64,000 nucleotides of DNA from Alphaproteobacteria bacterium (GTDB lineage: Bacteria; Pseudomonadota; Alphaproteobacteria; Thalassobaculales; Thalassobaculaceae). The stretch spans positions 62,001-126,000 of the forward strand of contig JAJEAR010000029.1 of assembly GCA_022822665.1 (NCBI GenBank), written 5' to 3'. Positions within the stretch are counted from its first letter, which is position 1. Each line of letters starts with the position of its first letter. Shown here piece by piece: positions 1 through 8,276 of the stretch. Below the pieces are notes generated by a model. It had not been told where the DNA came from. It ran no database searches and saw only the letters and a list, made by a program, of their open reading frames with translations. A program made the translations under genes and the position numbers.

Positions 1-147
1 GAATGAGCGTGCCACCCTCTCACTCATGGCCAGAGGTTGGAGCAACCTCCGGTCAACGACGAGCCAAGATCCAGACGCACCGTCAAGGAGAGTGCTGCCG
101 AACTGACCTTCTTGACACTCTGGATTGCCACTGCCATATTTTGCCCA

Positions 148-1032
148 TCAGAGCATTACGCTCCGGGGTCGGCCAAGCCGGCCGACATAGGGTCCGGGTA
201 ACCGGACCCTATGTTTTTTTTTGGACCACGCATCCTCAAAGCAACTGTACTTGATCCCGAGCAGGGGCCTATCCTCCGCAGGCAGAATCGCGTCGATCAA
301 GCGACCGGCCTCCATCAAAGCACGATAGGGCCTGTAGCTTCCATCGTAGCCCGCCTTGGCCATGGGATACAGGTAGAGATCCGCGATCTGCAGCATCGGT
401 GTCTTCTTGGTGCGTCGCTTCGGCTCCCCTAGCACCAATTCTCGAAACTCATCGGCCATCAGTCGATCGTACGCAACTGAATTCCGGCCGTCAAATGGCA
501 TTCCTTCCCTTTTTAGTTCCTTCATGAAGGCAACAATGTCGCGATCTTCTTGCTTGCCCGATTCTTCGAAGAAAACCCTTAGGCGACGTCCTCTTGAGCG
601 GGCGTACTTCGCTGACCTCTCAATCAGAATCGAAAACGCTGTCTTGTCCATTCGCCAGGGTCGACCTTCATACTGCTCCGAATACCGCTCCACATAACCC
701 GGGCGGTGGATAATCGCGCCTATGCCGATAGCGGGTAAGCCGATCAGGAACTCATTCAGTGCCGGCAGAAACTCGATTGCACGCTCAGGATTCTTGAGCC
801 ACGCAAAATTCCCCCTGCCTCCGCGTATCTCGTGAGAATGCAGCGGATAGTCAATGCTCCAGTTCCCGCAAAAGGATCGATGGGCGTCAAATATCGCTCG
901 AACATTTTCCTCATCGATCAACACGCCGCCGAGGCCGAAACAATCCATCCCATCGTGTCTGTCCTCGGTCGGCATATGGTCCGGATGCCGACTTCCCGTA
1001 TCGTCAAAGAACAGATGGACATCACGGCTCAC
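148..1032 (-). CDS. DUF3800 domain-containing protein
   Basis: 294 residues from a GTG start. The N-terminus VHLFFDDTGSR and the C-terminal LQIADLYLYPMAKAGYD match the conserved acidic blocks of DUF3800 proteins, a family often found in mobile or accessory regions and of uncertain function; an RNase-H-like fold has been proposed. The last ~25 residues (from the SKKKHRVR stretch on) are encoded by the antisense of a strong terminator hairpin and its T-tract, so this tail may be a recent extension beyond the original stop. It lies just left of the Hxs locus but shares no obvious operon with it: 175 bp separate it from hxsA on the same strand. Family call good; function unknown. Confidence 0.75.
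   Translation of the reverse strand: MSRDVHLFFDDTGSRHPDHMPTEDRHDGMDCFGLGGVLIDEENVRAIFDAHRSFCGNWSIDYPLHSHEIRGGRGNFAWLKNPERAIEFLPALNEFLIGLPAIGIGAIIHRPGYVERYSEQYEGRPWRMDKTAFSILIERSAKYARSRGRRLRVFFEESGKQEDRDIVAFMKELKREGMPFDGRNSVAYDRLMADEFRELVLGEPKRRTKKTPMLQIADLYLYPMAKAGYDGSYRPYRALMEAGRLIDAILPAEDRPLLGIKYSCFEDAWSKKKHRVRLPGPYVGRLGRPRSVML
186..222 (+). terminator. Strong Rho-independent terminator
   Basis: A perfect 12-bp stem (186-197 pairs with 202-213) with a GTAA loop is followed by nine T residues (214-222). The T-tract lies on the + strand, so it should stop rightward transcription coming from before or at the left edge. The same DNA, read on the - strand, encodes the last residues of the DUF3800 protein. 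No gene that would use the terminator is visible in bases 1-185. Confidence 0.8.
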
Positions 1033-1207
1033 GGCAACGGGTCCACTACAGACACAAACAACTCATCGGTTTCGTTCTTCTGACCCCATGTCCACTTGCA
1101 TGCTGGCGCTACAGTCATGGCAACCTATGCGTCAAGTCAGGGAGGTTTGCGGTCGCTGATCTGAAGTATCGAGGCCGATAGTGGGCAATTCTGACCGGGT
1201 CCATTCC

Positions 1208-1780
1208 TCAAGGAATGGAAATTCCAAGTCTCGTGAGCGTCGCGATGTCCATGCGTCCGGTTTGAGGAATCCCTTCAGTCTGCTGAAAGGCCCGCAATGC
1301 GGCCCGAGTCTTGGGTCCCAGCAGGCCATCGATGTCCCCGTTGTAGAAACCTCGGCGCATCAGGGCCGCCTGGACCCGGATCACCATCCTCGACACGTCC
1401 TGCGGGGTCGGCTTGGGAATCGTCCGCTCGATCCGCGGTGTAGTCCTCGGAATCACGGACGGGGCCTGGTTCGACGGCGGTGACTGATATTGCGGTTGCG
1501 GCGCCGGCGTCGAGGGGGCCTGTCGCACTCCGCCGCTGCTGGACCGGTGACTCCGGTGACTGCGATGGGAGCTATGGCTCCTGTGCGCGGCATATTGGTC
1601 CTCGGCCGTCGCATTCAGTGTATTCGGCAACAAGACCGACCCGCTGTCGGGGCTGCCGGGCGCTTCGAGGCCATCGCCCGTTGCGGCGGCGACGGTGGCT
1701 CCCAGCGCCGCCGTCGTCATGCCTCCGGCTGCTAGTGCCGGCCAGCCTAGAAGGCGCCAAACCCTACCGCGCCATGTCAT
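1208..1780 (-). CDS. hxsA: His-Xaa-Ser repeat protein HxsA (RiPP precursor-like)
   Basis: 190 residues, start ATG preceded by GAGGG about 9 bp upstream. The order is a hydrophobic N-terminal segment (about 9-33, signal peptide or anchor), a low-complexity linker, five consecutive His-Xaa-Ser triplets at residues 66-80 (HRS HSS HRS HRS HRS), a Pro/Gln/Ser-rich linker, and a C-terminal PG_binding_1-like domain (about 130-190) ending TLTRLGISIP. This architecture is the HxsA family (TIGR03979 as I recall it), presumed substrate of the radical SAM pair HxsB/HxsC encoded just upstream on the same strand (39 bp gap to hxsC). The protein is probably exported and held at the cell wall by its peptidoglycan-binding domain. 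What modification the triplets receive is, as far as I know, not settled. Confidence 0.85.
   Translation of the reverse strand: MTWRGRVWRLLGWPALAAGGMTTAALGATVAAATGDGLEAPGSPDSGSVLLPNTLNATAEDQYAAHRSHSSHRSHRSHRSSSGGVRQAPSTPAPQPQYQSPPSNQAPSVIPRTTPRIERTIPKPTPQDVSRMVIRVQAALMRRGFYNGDIDGLLGPKTRAALRAFQQTEGIPQTGRMDIATLTRLGISIP
1541..1585 (-). repeat. Five tandem His-Xaa-Ser codon triplets in hxsA
   Basis: Codons 66-80 of hxsA encode five His-Xaa-Ser units in exact three-residue register. Synonymous codons vary between units (Arg as AGG, CGC and CGG; Ser as AGC, TCC, AGT), so this is not a fresh nucleotide-level duplication; conservation looks to be at protein level. This is the presumed modification core of the precursor. 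Confidence 0.9.
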
Positions 1781-1819
1781 GGATATTGTCCCTCACCGAT
1801 TAGTCCGATCCGATCTGCT

Positions 1820-2995
1820 CTACGATTCACCCGTCACCGGCTTGATAGCACGACTCTTCCACTTCCCATCCATCGACCGAAAGAACCCGCAGCACTCGTC
1901 TCGCAGGGTGCAACCGACGCAATCCGGCAGAAATGTGTTCTTCCAGTCCGAGATGCTCTGTCGGGAGAATGGCCTTAGCTCGACCGGCACGGTGCAGAGA
2001 GGATAGTTGTACAAGGAAACGCTCATTCCCCGGTTCGCGAGAAAGAACACCGCGTCGCTCAGCGCGTCCATACAGTCGGCCGGATCGATCCAGATCTTCT
2101 CGTAGTTGGCCCTCGCGAAGCCGATGGGCTCAAGCCCCATGAACGCGACGTGCCCTGCGAAGGTCAAGTTCCGAAAAATGAAATACGCCAGCTCGCCCAG
2201 CCGTTCGACGTTGGGGCGCTGCACGACGACGCGAATTTCAATATTCGCCTTGAATTTCGCTAGGTTGTGCAGCCCGACCAGCGTCTCGTCCCACGCGGAG
2301 CGAGCCTGGACGACGTAGTCGTGGATTTCCGGACAGTCCGAATAGACCGGGATACCCCAGGTCAGTTTGGGATGCCTGACGGCGCAGACCGTTCGGGCAA
2401 ACGCCTCGTCGGCAAAGCGCCTGCCGTTGGAGAGGATGTGAAGCTCCGTGTTCGGAAGGAGCCGCCGAGCCCGATCGAGAACCACGAGCAGGTCGTCGCC
2501 GAGCAGTGTCGGCTCACCACCGCTGATGCCGAGCTGTGCCTCGTCCCGATCCACCAGAGAAATTGTCTCCAGCATCTCGTCGACCAACCATCCGTCATCC
2601 ACCTCACGCGGCGGCTGGGAGCACATGATGCAGAAGCTGTTGCATCTCTCCGTTGCAAGCATCGTGTTGCTGTTCGACCCTCGCCGGTAGAGAACCGATA
2701 CTCGGGAACTCAACTCCGTCAGGCGAATGACGTCACCGGGCGCGACAACGCCTGGCGTCTCGATCCGATCGACCGCGATCCCGTCTGCCACTTTGCTCTC
2801 GAGATCACCGGCGAACACGATCCCGGCCCAAGGCCTCCCTGTTTTCTCCAGATCGTTGCCGTCCCGCCGGTCGAGCCAGATCAGGCAACGTTCAGGGTCG
2901 ATTTCGGCTTGAACGGCTTCGTCCACTGTGAGGACTTTCACGATGGCCGTGTCCCGCACACCTTTGACTCGAGCCCGGGTATGGAGCGGCAGCAT
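1820..2995 (-). CDS. hxsC: His-Xaa-Ser system radical SAM maturase HxsC
   Basis: 391 residues. The radical SAM cluster motif C118-x3-C122-x2-C125 (CNSFCIMC) is preceded by a ~110-residue N-terminal region. A glycine-rich GGEP motif (LGISGGEPTLL) follows, and a C-terminal cysteine group C359, C362, C368, C369 could bind an auxiliary iron-sulfur cluster. The size and paired-rSAM context fit HxsC (TIGR03977). It starts 3 bp after the stop of hxsB and ends 39 bp before hxsA, so hxsB-hxsC-hxsA form one leftward operon. Expected to act in the cytoplasm on HxsA with HxsB. Confidence 0.88.
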   Translation of the reverse strand: MLPLHTRARVKGVRDTAIVKVLTVDEAVQAEIDPERCLIWLDRRDGNDLEKTGRPWAGIVFAGDLESKVADGIAVDRIETPGVVAPGDVIRLTELSSRVSVLYRRGSNSNTMLATERCNSFCIMCSQPPREVDDGWLVDEMLETISLVDRDEAQLGISGGEPTLLGDDLLVVLDRARRLLPNTELHILSNGRRFADEAFARTVCAVRHPKLTWGIPVYSDCPEIHDYVVQARSAWDETLVGLHNLAKFKANIEIRVVVQRPNVERLGELAYFIFRNLTFAGHVAFMGLEPIGFARANYEKIWIDPADCMDALSDAVFFLANRGMSVSLYNYPLCTVPVELRPFSRQSISDWKNTFLPDCVGCTLRDECCGFFRSMDGKWKSRAIKPVTGES

Positions 2996-2998
2996 GCT

Positions 2999-4552
2999 CT
3001 ACGCCCGGTAACCGGCGGCCGCGAGTTCGGAAACGTCTCGCCGTGTCATCCATGAAAGAAACACCCGCAGCACGCCCGGATCCCGTGCGGCCAGGAGTTC
3101 GAAGACTATTCGGAACAAGCCGGTATGGCGGTGGCAGAACTCGCTTGTCGGCCGATGACCAACAGGATCTCCCTGCGTGGCCACGTTGAGGACGGGATCG
3201 GCGCCGCAATAGGGAACGAAAGCGCATTCCGAGCAGACCGGAAGCTTCTCCGCGTCCCCAGCCTCCTTGATGACTTTCATGGCATTCGACTGCCGGAGAT
3301 CAGTCAGAGAATCATGGACCGAACCCATTCGGAAGCGGTCGTCACCCATTTCCGCCAGCATTCGGCCCTCGTCCGAAACGTACACCCCGCCATCGTAGTT
3401 GTAGACGAGCACGTTCCTGCCCGCGGCCGCTGGCGATTGCAGGTCGACATAGCCGGTCGGAAACGGCGTCAGGATTCTCGTCAACAGCAGTGTCGCGTAT
3501 GATTCCTCAATTCTCCGCCCCGCAAGATTGACTTCGATCAGGTAGTCCAGGGCCTCGCGGTAGAACCGCAGATATTCGTCGCTCGTGTATCCCAGCTTGC
3601 GCCGGCTCTTCACCGCAAAGCCGAACGGGCTGATCGGCCGAAGAGCGATCGACTCGAACCCCAACTCCAGATAGGTATCCACGGTCTCGCGTGGATAGCG
3701 CAGTCCATGTCGGGTGATCGTCGCCAACGCCGCCACGCGATCATGACCGCAGATCTCTCGCGCCCGAGCTACACCCCCCACCGTTCGTTCGAACGAATCT
3801 CGCGTCCCATTGGGTCGGTTCGCGTCGTGGACGTGCTCTGGGCCGTCGAGGGACGTCGACAATTCGATTCCGTAGTCCCGGCAGAAGACCAGCATTTCAT
3901 CTGTCATGAGATGCAGGGTCGTCGCCATCACGAACCGCACCCGTCGTCCAGCCCTTCGAGCGCGCTCCGCCGCTTGCTCGACGATCCGGCGCATCAGGGG
4001 GAAGGCCAGCGCCGACTCACCACCCTGGAATTCGATGGTCAGCGTCTCCGCCTCTGATTCGAACACCCGATCGAGGGCAGCGTCCGCGGTCTCGTCGTCC
4101 ATGTCGAATCCGCGCTCCGACGGGCGACGCGGCGATACCTGGCAGTAGTGGCAGCGATGGTCGCATCTCAGGGTCAGAACGAATATATGCAGCGCCGGGT
4201 CTTCCGTGACGAAGTGCTTCCGCGTTCGTTGCTGCGCAGCCAGTCCCTGAAGAAACGGTCCCCGCTCCGCATCGCAGACAATCTGCCGCGTCCGCAGGTC
4301 CCGATAGAGCTCCGTTCCGGGTTCAAGCGTGCCACCGGTCAGCCTGCCGAAATCGTCCTCGGACAGAAACAGAAATTCCCCGACCCCGGACGTCACGAGA
4401 ACCTGGTCGGGAACAGCCGGCAGCCTGGTGTGTCTGAAAGGCAGGACCTCGTACGCTTGCGATGGCGCTGCGAATTCCTTCTGACTGAGAAAGGCCGCGG
4501 TTATTCCGCGTCCTGCAGACAAGCGTTTGTCTCCCTCATCGGTGCACCTCAT
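2999..4552 (-). CDS. hxsB: His-Xaa-Ser system radical SAM/SPASM maturase HxsB
   Basis: 517 residues. Radical SAM motif C130-x3-C134-x2-C137 (CDHRCHYC), GGES motif (EFQGGESAL), and a C-terminal SPASM-type cysteine set C440, C443, C449 and C473. The N-terminal ~115 residues precede the barrel, as in the HxsB family (TIGR03978), and may serve for substrate recognition. SPASM enzymes typically modify ribosomal peptides, which agrees with HxsA as the substrate. First gene of the leftward operon; its start faces the divergent operon at 4776. The ATG at 4552 is taken as start, but a slightly internal one is possible since the first ~20 residues look unconserved. Confidence 0.88.
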   Translation of the reverse strand: MRCTDEGDKRLSAGRGITAAFLSQKEFAAPSQAYEVLPFRHTRLPAVPDQVLVTSGVGEFLFLSEDDFGRLTGGTLEPGTELYRDLRTRQIVCDAERGPFLQGLAAQQRTRKHFVTEDPALHIFVLTLRCDHRCHYCQVSPRRPSERGFDMDDETADAALDRVFESEAETLTIEFQGGESALAFPLMRRIVEQAAERARRAGRRVRFVMATTLHLMTDEMLVFCRDYGIELSTSLDGPEHVHDANRPNGTRDSFERTVGGVARAREICGHDRVAALATITRHGLRYPRETVDTYLELGFESIALRPISPFGFAVKSRRKLGYTSDEYLRFYREALDYLIEVNLAGRRIEESYATLLLTRILTPFPTGYVDLQSPAAAGRNVLVYNYDGGVYVSDEGRMLAEMGDDRFRMGSVHDSLTDLRQSNAMKVIKEAGDAEKLPVCSECAFVPYCGADPVLNVATQGDPVGHRPTSEFCHRHTGLFRIVFELLAARDPGVLRVFLSWMTRRDVSELAAAGYRA

Positions 4553-4775
4553 TGAATGCGCGAATCAATTCGTTTCGATCAGGGCCCTTGGGACCGGCAT
4601 GGCCTTCCTATACCGCCGCTTCCGCACCTTCGCACCCCCTTCCTCAGAGTCTGCCAATCCGAGGCGCCTGCCCTGCGGGTTGGTCGAGCGGACGCATCAC
4701 TTCATGCCTTGCACCACTGGGCAAGTGGGTTAGCTTGACCCCCGTTTGGGATAGATGGTGCTGCGAGCAGGGGCC
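4553..4775. promoter_or_regulatory. Divergent intergenic region between the two Hxs operons
   Basis: 223 bp between hxsB (leftward) and the exported PG-binding gene (rightward). It must hold both promoters. A short palindrome CGAAT-CA-ATTCG at 4561-4572 lies right next to the hxsB start codon and could be an operator or a leader structure. I could not assign -35/-10 boxes with confidence. Confidence 0.45.
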
Positions 4776-5213
4776 ATGACGATTGCCGCCATCAAAGCGA
4801 GAATGCCGAGGCGCTGGATACCGCGTTGCGCTCAACTGATCGCGGCCGTGACGATTGCTACCGCCGTCCAGCTTCCCGCCCACGCCGACGCCCCGTCCTC
4901 CATCGCCCCGACTTCGCCTGAGGATTCCGCAACGACCCCCAGCCATCGCAACGAGCGCAGCACCCCACCGGTTTCGGTCTTGCCTGCCAGCCCTGCGATC
5001 GCTCACGGTCGCGAACATTCCGGGGAGCACCTCTCCGTCGGTCTCGCGAAGGCCGTCCTGCTGCGCCTCGGATATCCGGTCGGCCGCTTGGACGACCGTA
5101 CCACCGCGAAATTCAAGGCAGCGCTATTTCGGTACCAGCGCGCGCGCGGCATACCGTCCTCCGGTACTCTCGACGAAGCAACGCTCCGGTCATTGGGAAT
5201 AGCCCTGAAATGA
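4776..5213 (+). CDS. Exported peptidoglycan-binding protein, HxsA paralogue without HxS repeat
   Basis: 145 residues from ATG 4776 (GGGG just upstream); ATG 4755 would add seven residues. The N-terminus has a basic stretch, a hydrophobic core and an AHA-type cleavage region: a signal peptide. A low-complexity linker containing SHRNERS follows, then a C-terminal PG_binding_1-like domain ending LRSLGIALK. That domain has the same layout and the same LGI ending as HxsA, but the tandem HxS triplets are absent. It overlaps the next gene by ATGA and heads the rightward half of the locus. It may be a second substrate, a partner of mature HxsA, or a cell-wall anchor; the sequence does not decide. Confidence 0.7.
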   Translation: MTIAAIKARMPRRWIPRCAQLIAAVTIATAVQLPAHADAPSSIAPTSPEDSATTPSHRNERSTPPVSVLPASPAIAHGREHSGEHLSVGLAKAVLLRLGYPVGRLDDRTTAKFKAALFRYQRARGIPSSGTLDEATLRSLGIALK

Positions 5214-5593
5214 AGCAGGGCCTCCTTCTCCTCAATACACTGGCCGTCTTAATCCTGCTCGCGTTCGGCGCCGAGCGTTACCTCGCGCCTGTTATCGCGG
5301 AGACCATCTACGCCGAGAAATACAAGGAACTGATGTATCAGTGCGACCACGTCATGCGCGAGCATTTCATCGCCAAGCAAATGGTGCTAGCCTCGACGAC
5401 CGAAGAGACGATTCGCAACCTGGAGGCCGCCGAAGTCGGCCTCACCACTTGCCACGAGTACGACAAGACGCGAAAGGAGATGATCCGCTGGGGCCTTTCC
5501 GAGAACGCGCTTGCCCGTATCGGTATTGAAGCCATCGAAGAACGCGCCACCGACATCCGCAAATTCGTCGAGATCCATGAAATTCGGTATTAG
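5210..5593 (+). CDS. TIGR03982-type His-Xaa-Ser system membrane-anchored protein
   Basis: 127 residues. One N-terminal membrane segment (about 4-22) is followed by a helical, probably periplasmic domain with cysteines C45 (YQCDHV) and C81 (TTCHEYD), each next to a histidine. Size, context and the neighbouring MauG-like gene fit the small protein family named TIGR03982 in Hxs loci. ATGA overlap with the upstream gene and a 17-bp overlap with the downstream gene show tight translational coupling. Function unknown; the Cys/His pairs could form a disulfide, bind metal, or help deliver haem to the di-haem partner. Confidence 0.7.
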   Translation: MKQGLLLLNTLAVLILLAFGAERYLAPVIAETIYAEKYKELMYQCDHVMREHFIAKQMVLASTTEETIRNLEAAEVGLTTCHEYDKTRKEMIRWGLSENALARIGIEAIEERATDIRKFVEIHEIRY

Positions 5594-6812
5594 GCCTCTC
5601 CTTGTCGCCATCACACTGACCATCGGCACTGCGGCCACCGCCGCCGACAAGCCGTTTGCCGAAATCCTTCGTAATGCCGCGCTTGCCAATGGCCTTCTGC
5701 CGACCAAACAGCTTTTCGTGGACACCGATCAGCATTTGGGGGCCGTCGGCAGGGCCTTCTTCGAAAGCAAGAACCTGAGCCTGAACGGCCGGATTGCTTG
5801 TCGGACCTGTCATCTCGACGCCTTCGGATCGGGCGATGGCTTGCCCAATGCCGTGGGTATCTTCGGCGCCGGGGAAGGACCAGCGCGCGCATTCAGCGAA
5901 GGAAAGATCGTTCCACGCAATACTCTCCCGCTCTGGGGTCGTGGAGGAAGGGGTTTCGATGTCTTCTTCTGGGACGGGAAGGTCGACTTTTCCGGACAGC
6001 GACCATTGAGCCAGTTCGGAGCCGATGTTCCCTCACCGGATCCGCTGTTGACCGCGGTTCACCTTCCTCCCGTCGAGATTCGCGAGATGATCGATGACGA
6101 CGCCGACTTATCGCGCTTCAAGACGGAATCCCCGGATCAGGCACAGCGCCTGTATGCCCGGATCCTGACTCGCCTCGTCGAGACGGAACGAGCGGCAATG
6201 GACGATCTCGCCTCCAGCCTGGACAAGCCATTGGCTGAGATTGCCTTTGGCGACGTGGCACGCTCGATCGCCGCCTTCATACGCATGGAATTCCGCCTGC
6301 GCGATACTGCATTCCATCAGTTTGTCTTCGAAGATGGCCAACTCTCCGCTGAGGAAATACAAGGGGGTTTGATCTTTTATGGCAAGGGAAAGTGCGTCAA
6401 CTGCCACACCGGTCCTTATTTTTCCGACCTACGATTCCACGCTGTACCATTCCCGCAGCTCGGGTTCGGAAAGAATGGCTTTGGTATCGATTACGGCCGA
6501 TTCAATGTCACCTTCGATCCCGGTGACTTGTACAAATTCCGTACGCCTCCCCTCATCAATGTCGCCTTAACAGCTCCGTACGGGCATTCCGGATCACTCG
6601 CCACCTTGGAGGAAGCCGTCGTTGCGCATTTCGATCCTCTTCGAAATATCCAAACGAGGACAATGGGCCTATTGGCCCGCCACGAGTACTTTAAGGCAAT
6701 CGCTGCCGTTGGCCAAGAATTTAAGCTAATCGGCCTATTGAATGATCAAGAAGTCAAGCGAGTGACAAAATTTCTGCATACACTCGACTTTAACCATAGG
6801 CAATCTGAATGA
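5577..6812 (+). CDS. Di-haem cytochrome c peroxidase/MauG-like protein of the His-Xaa-Ser system
   Basis: 411 residues from ATG 5577 (MKFGIRPLL), which begins a clear signal peptide; an earlier in-frame ATG at 5511 would put unrelated sequence before it. Two covalent haem sites are present: C75-R-T-C78-H79 and C273-V-N-C276-H277, at the spacing seen in CcpA/MauG proteins. Family: di-haem periplasmic oxidases, either peroxide detoxification (CcpA) or protein modification (MauG makes the tryptophan-derived cofactor of methylamine dehydrogenase). Its place in an operon with a PG-binding HxsA paralogue, divergent from the rSAM maturases, points to a protein-modifying role on exported HxsA or its paralogue. 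Substrate is an inference. Confidence 0.85.
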   Translation: MKFGIRPLLVAITLTIGTAATAADKPFAEILRNAALANGLLPTKQLFVDTDQHLGAVGRAFFESKNLSLNGRIACRTCHLDAFGSGDGLPNAVGIFGAGEGPARAFSEGKIVPRNTLPLWGRGGRGFDVFFWDGKVDFSGQRPLSQFGADVPSPDPLLTAVHLPPVEIREMIDDDADLSRFKTESPDQAQRLYARILTRLVETERAAMDDLASSLDKPLAEIAFGDVARSIAAFIRMEFRLRDTAFHQFVFEDGQLSAEEIQGGLIFYGKGKCVNCHTGPYFSDLRFHAVPFPQLGFGKNGFGIDYGRFNVTFDPGDLYKFRTPPLINVALTAPYGHSGSLATLEEAVVAHFDPLRNIQTRTMGLLARHEYFKAIAAVGQEFKLIGLLNDQEVKRVTKFLHTLDFNHRQSE

Positions 6813-6943
6813 CGATACACAATATTAATCCATCGACACAAAATAGTGAACAATTCGGCATTCTTGCTTTTCCGGTTCAATCCGGCAGACAATCATGAAC
6901 AATGATCTCCTGAGCAGTCTCAACAAATTCAACATCATCCCAG

Positions 6944-7465
6944 ATGAAAGGACTCGAACTTGCGATGGCAGTCTTGGATAGGCGCTTGCTCCAGTTCATC
7001 GAGATGTTAACGGACATCGGCATGGATTGGCTAGCCTTCGAGTTAATCGAAGGAGTACGACGCGGTAGTGAACCCACAGAGACGGAGGAAATACTCACAC
7101 TCGCGCGCGACCCGACCAGAACAGGACGCCTGGAGGAACTACTACATGATGTCGGTGACGGCGCTGAAGTGCAACCAATCCTCGGTGACGCTCAATTAAA
7201 CTGGGCGGTTGAGTATGTCGAACAACGTCTCGAAGCCATACTCGCGGAGATGGCAGCATCGTTTAGAGCCCTCGACGCCCTCGTCGCATTAGGAAGTGAT
7301 ACTACAACGGAAAGCCGTCCCGGCCAGACAGTAGTTGTGTTGCTTCGTGCAGACGAAGACCAAAAGTTAGACCAGAATCTCGTAAGGGAAGCCCAGGCTC
7401 GCCTTCCGACATTGCAACAGTCGTTAAGGAACTGGCTCACTAGCGCGCAATCGAGTCTAGATTGA
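6944..7465 (+). CDS. Hypothetical helical protein, first gene of a coupled pair
   Basis: 173 residues, predicted almost entirely helical, with heptad-like Leu/Ala patterning in the second half (about 85-110 and 145-165). No family recognised. ATG 6944 is used because an in-frame stop lies at 6911 and no better start follows until ATG 6965. Its TGA overlaps the ATG of the next gene (ATGA), so the two are probably made together. Base composition is clearly less GC-rich than the flanking core genes, a sign of transfer. Confidence 0.6.
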   Translation: MKGLELAMAVLDRRLLQFIEMLTDIGMDWLAFELIEGVRRGSEPTETEEILTLARDPTRTGRLEELLHDVGDGAEVQPILGDAQLNWAVEYVEQRLEAILAEMAASFRALDALVALGSDTTTESRPGQTVVVLLRADEDQKLDQNLVREAQARLPTLQQSLRNWLTSAQSSLD

Positions 7466-8265
7466 TGATCAATAAAGTAAAGAGCGACTTAAGCGCTATC
7501 ATCGGGTGTATTCCGACCTTGCAGTATGCCGCCGGTGCCGGTCGAACCTTCGAACTCTATGTCATGACCGGAATTGGCCTGGCTCTGCAAGCGAAGGGCT
7601 ACGAGGTATGGATTCAGCGCTCGGATGGCAGCCCAGTCCTCTCAACCGAATCAGATCTTCGCTACATCCAGCGGGGCGGCCCACCTTCCGGCATTGCCCC
7701 CGCGGCTGATGGCACCGGCAACCCCAGCGCGATCGCCTTCCGGCGCGCGGACGGCCCGACATGGGAAATGCATAACGGGGTACAATTCGAGGGCCGAAGC
7801 GGCGCTGTTCACGAGATCGACCTTGCTATCCTCCCGGGGGCCGTCGCTCAAGCCCTGCGAAACCAGCCAAGTGGCGGCTCTCCACTTGGACGCCCGCGTA
7901 TATCGATCGAATGTAAGGACGTCGGAACGCCTGGAGATCTTGACGAAATGCGGGCGTTTATCGCGCGCCTGTATGATATTTCACTTCTCAGCACCCACCA
8001 ACCCTATCTCACAACCTCAGGCCCCCCAAGCGCAATCCATCCTGACGCTCCACCCGGATCGCTTCACGGTCCGGCGTTCAGCTATTGGGTAGAGAACCGG
8101 CGTACCTTGAATGTAGTCGCTCGCAGGACGGGTTTCCGAAGAGGAACCGCCACCATGAACGCCTATCATGCCGTAGCACCCTACGGCCACATCACGGTCG
8201 GAAGCAGTTCTTCAACTCAGCTAATGACTGACGTGGCAGATTGGATACATGCACGAGGATATTGA
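7462..8265 (+). CDS. Putative PD-(D/E)XK-fold nuclease-like protein
   Basis: 267 residues. An N-terminal helix with E31 (GRTFELYVMTGIGL), D120 in VHEIDLAIL and E150-C-K152 in ISIECKDV have the order and spacing of a PD-(D/E)XK core: a helix Glu, a strand Asp, then ExK. Many restriction, repair and phage-defence nucleases share this fold. No specific family is recognised. It follows the helical protein with an ATGA overlap and ends 11 bp from a convergent HNH gene, so two nuclease-like proteins sit in one AT-richer patch. The nuclease call rests on motif pattern only. Confidence 0.6.
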   Translation: MMINKVKSDLSAIIGCIPTLQYAAGAGRTFELYVMTGIGLALQAKGYEVWIQRSDGSPVLSTESDLRYIQRGGPPSGIAPAADGTGNPSAIAFRRADGPTWEMHNGVQFEGRSGAVHEIDLAILPGAVAQALRNQPSGGSPLGRPRISIECKDVGTPGDLDEMRAFIARLYDISLLSTHQPYLTTSGPPSAIHPDAPPGSLHGPAFSYWVENRRTLNVVARRTGFRRGTATMNAYHAVAPYGHITVGSSSSTQLMTDVADWIHARGY

Positions 8266-8276
8266 GACAAGCTGGT

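Noticed and set aside
1..185. Small RNA or tRNA before the left-edge terminator
   Set aside because: I could not fold a tRNA cloverleaf or recognise a known RNA in the 185 bp; the transcript may begin outside the window.
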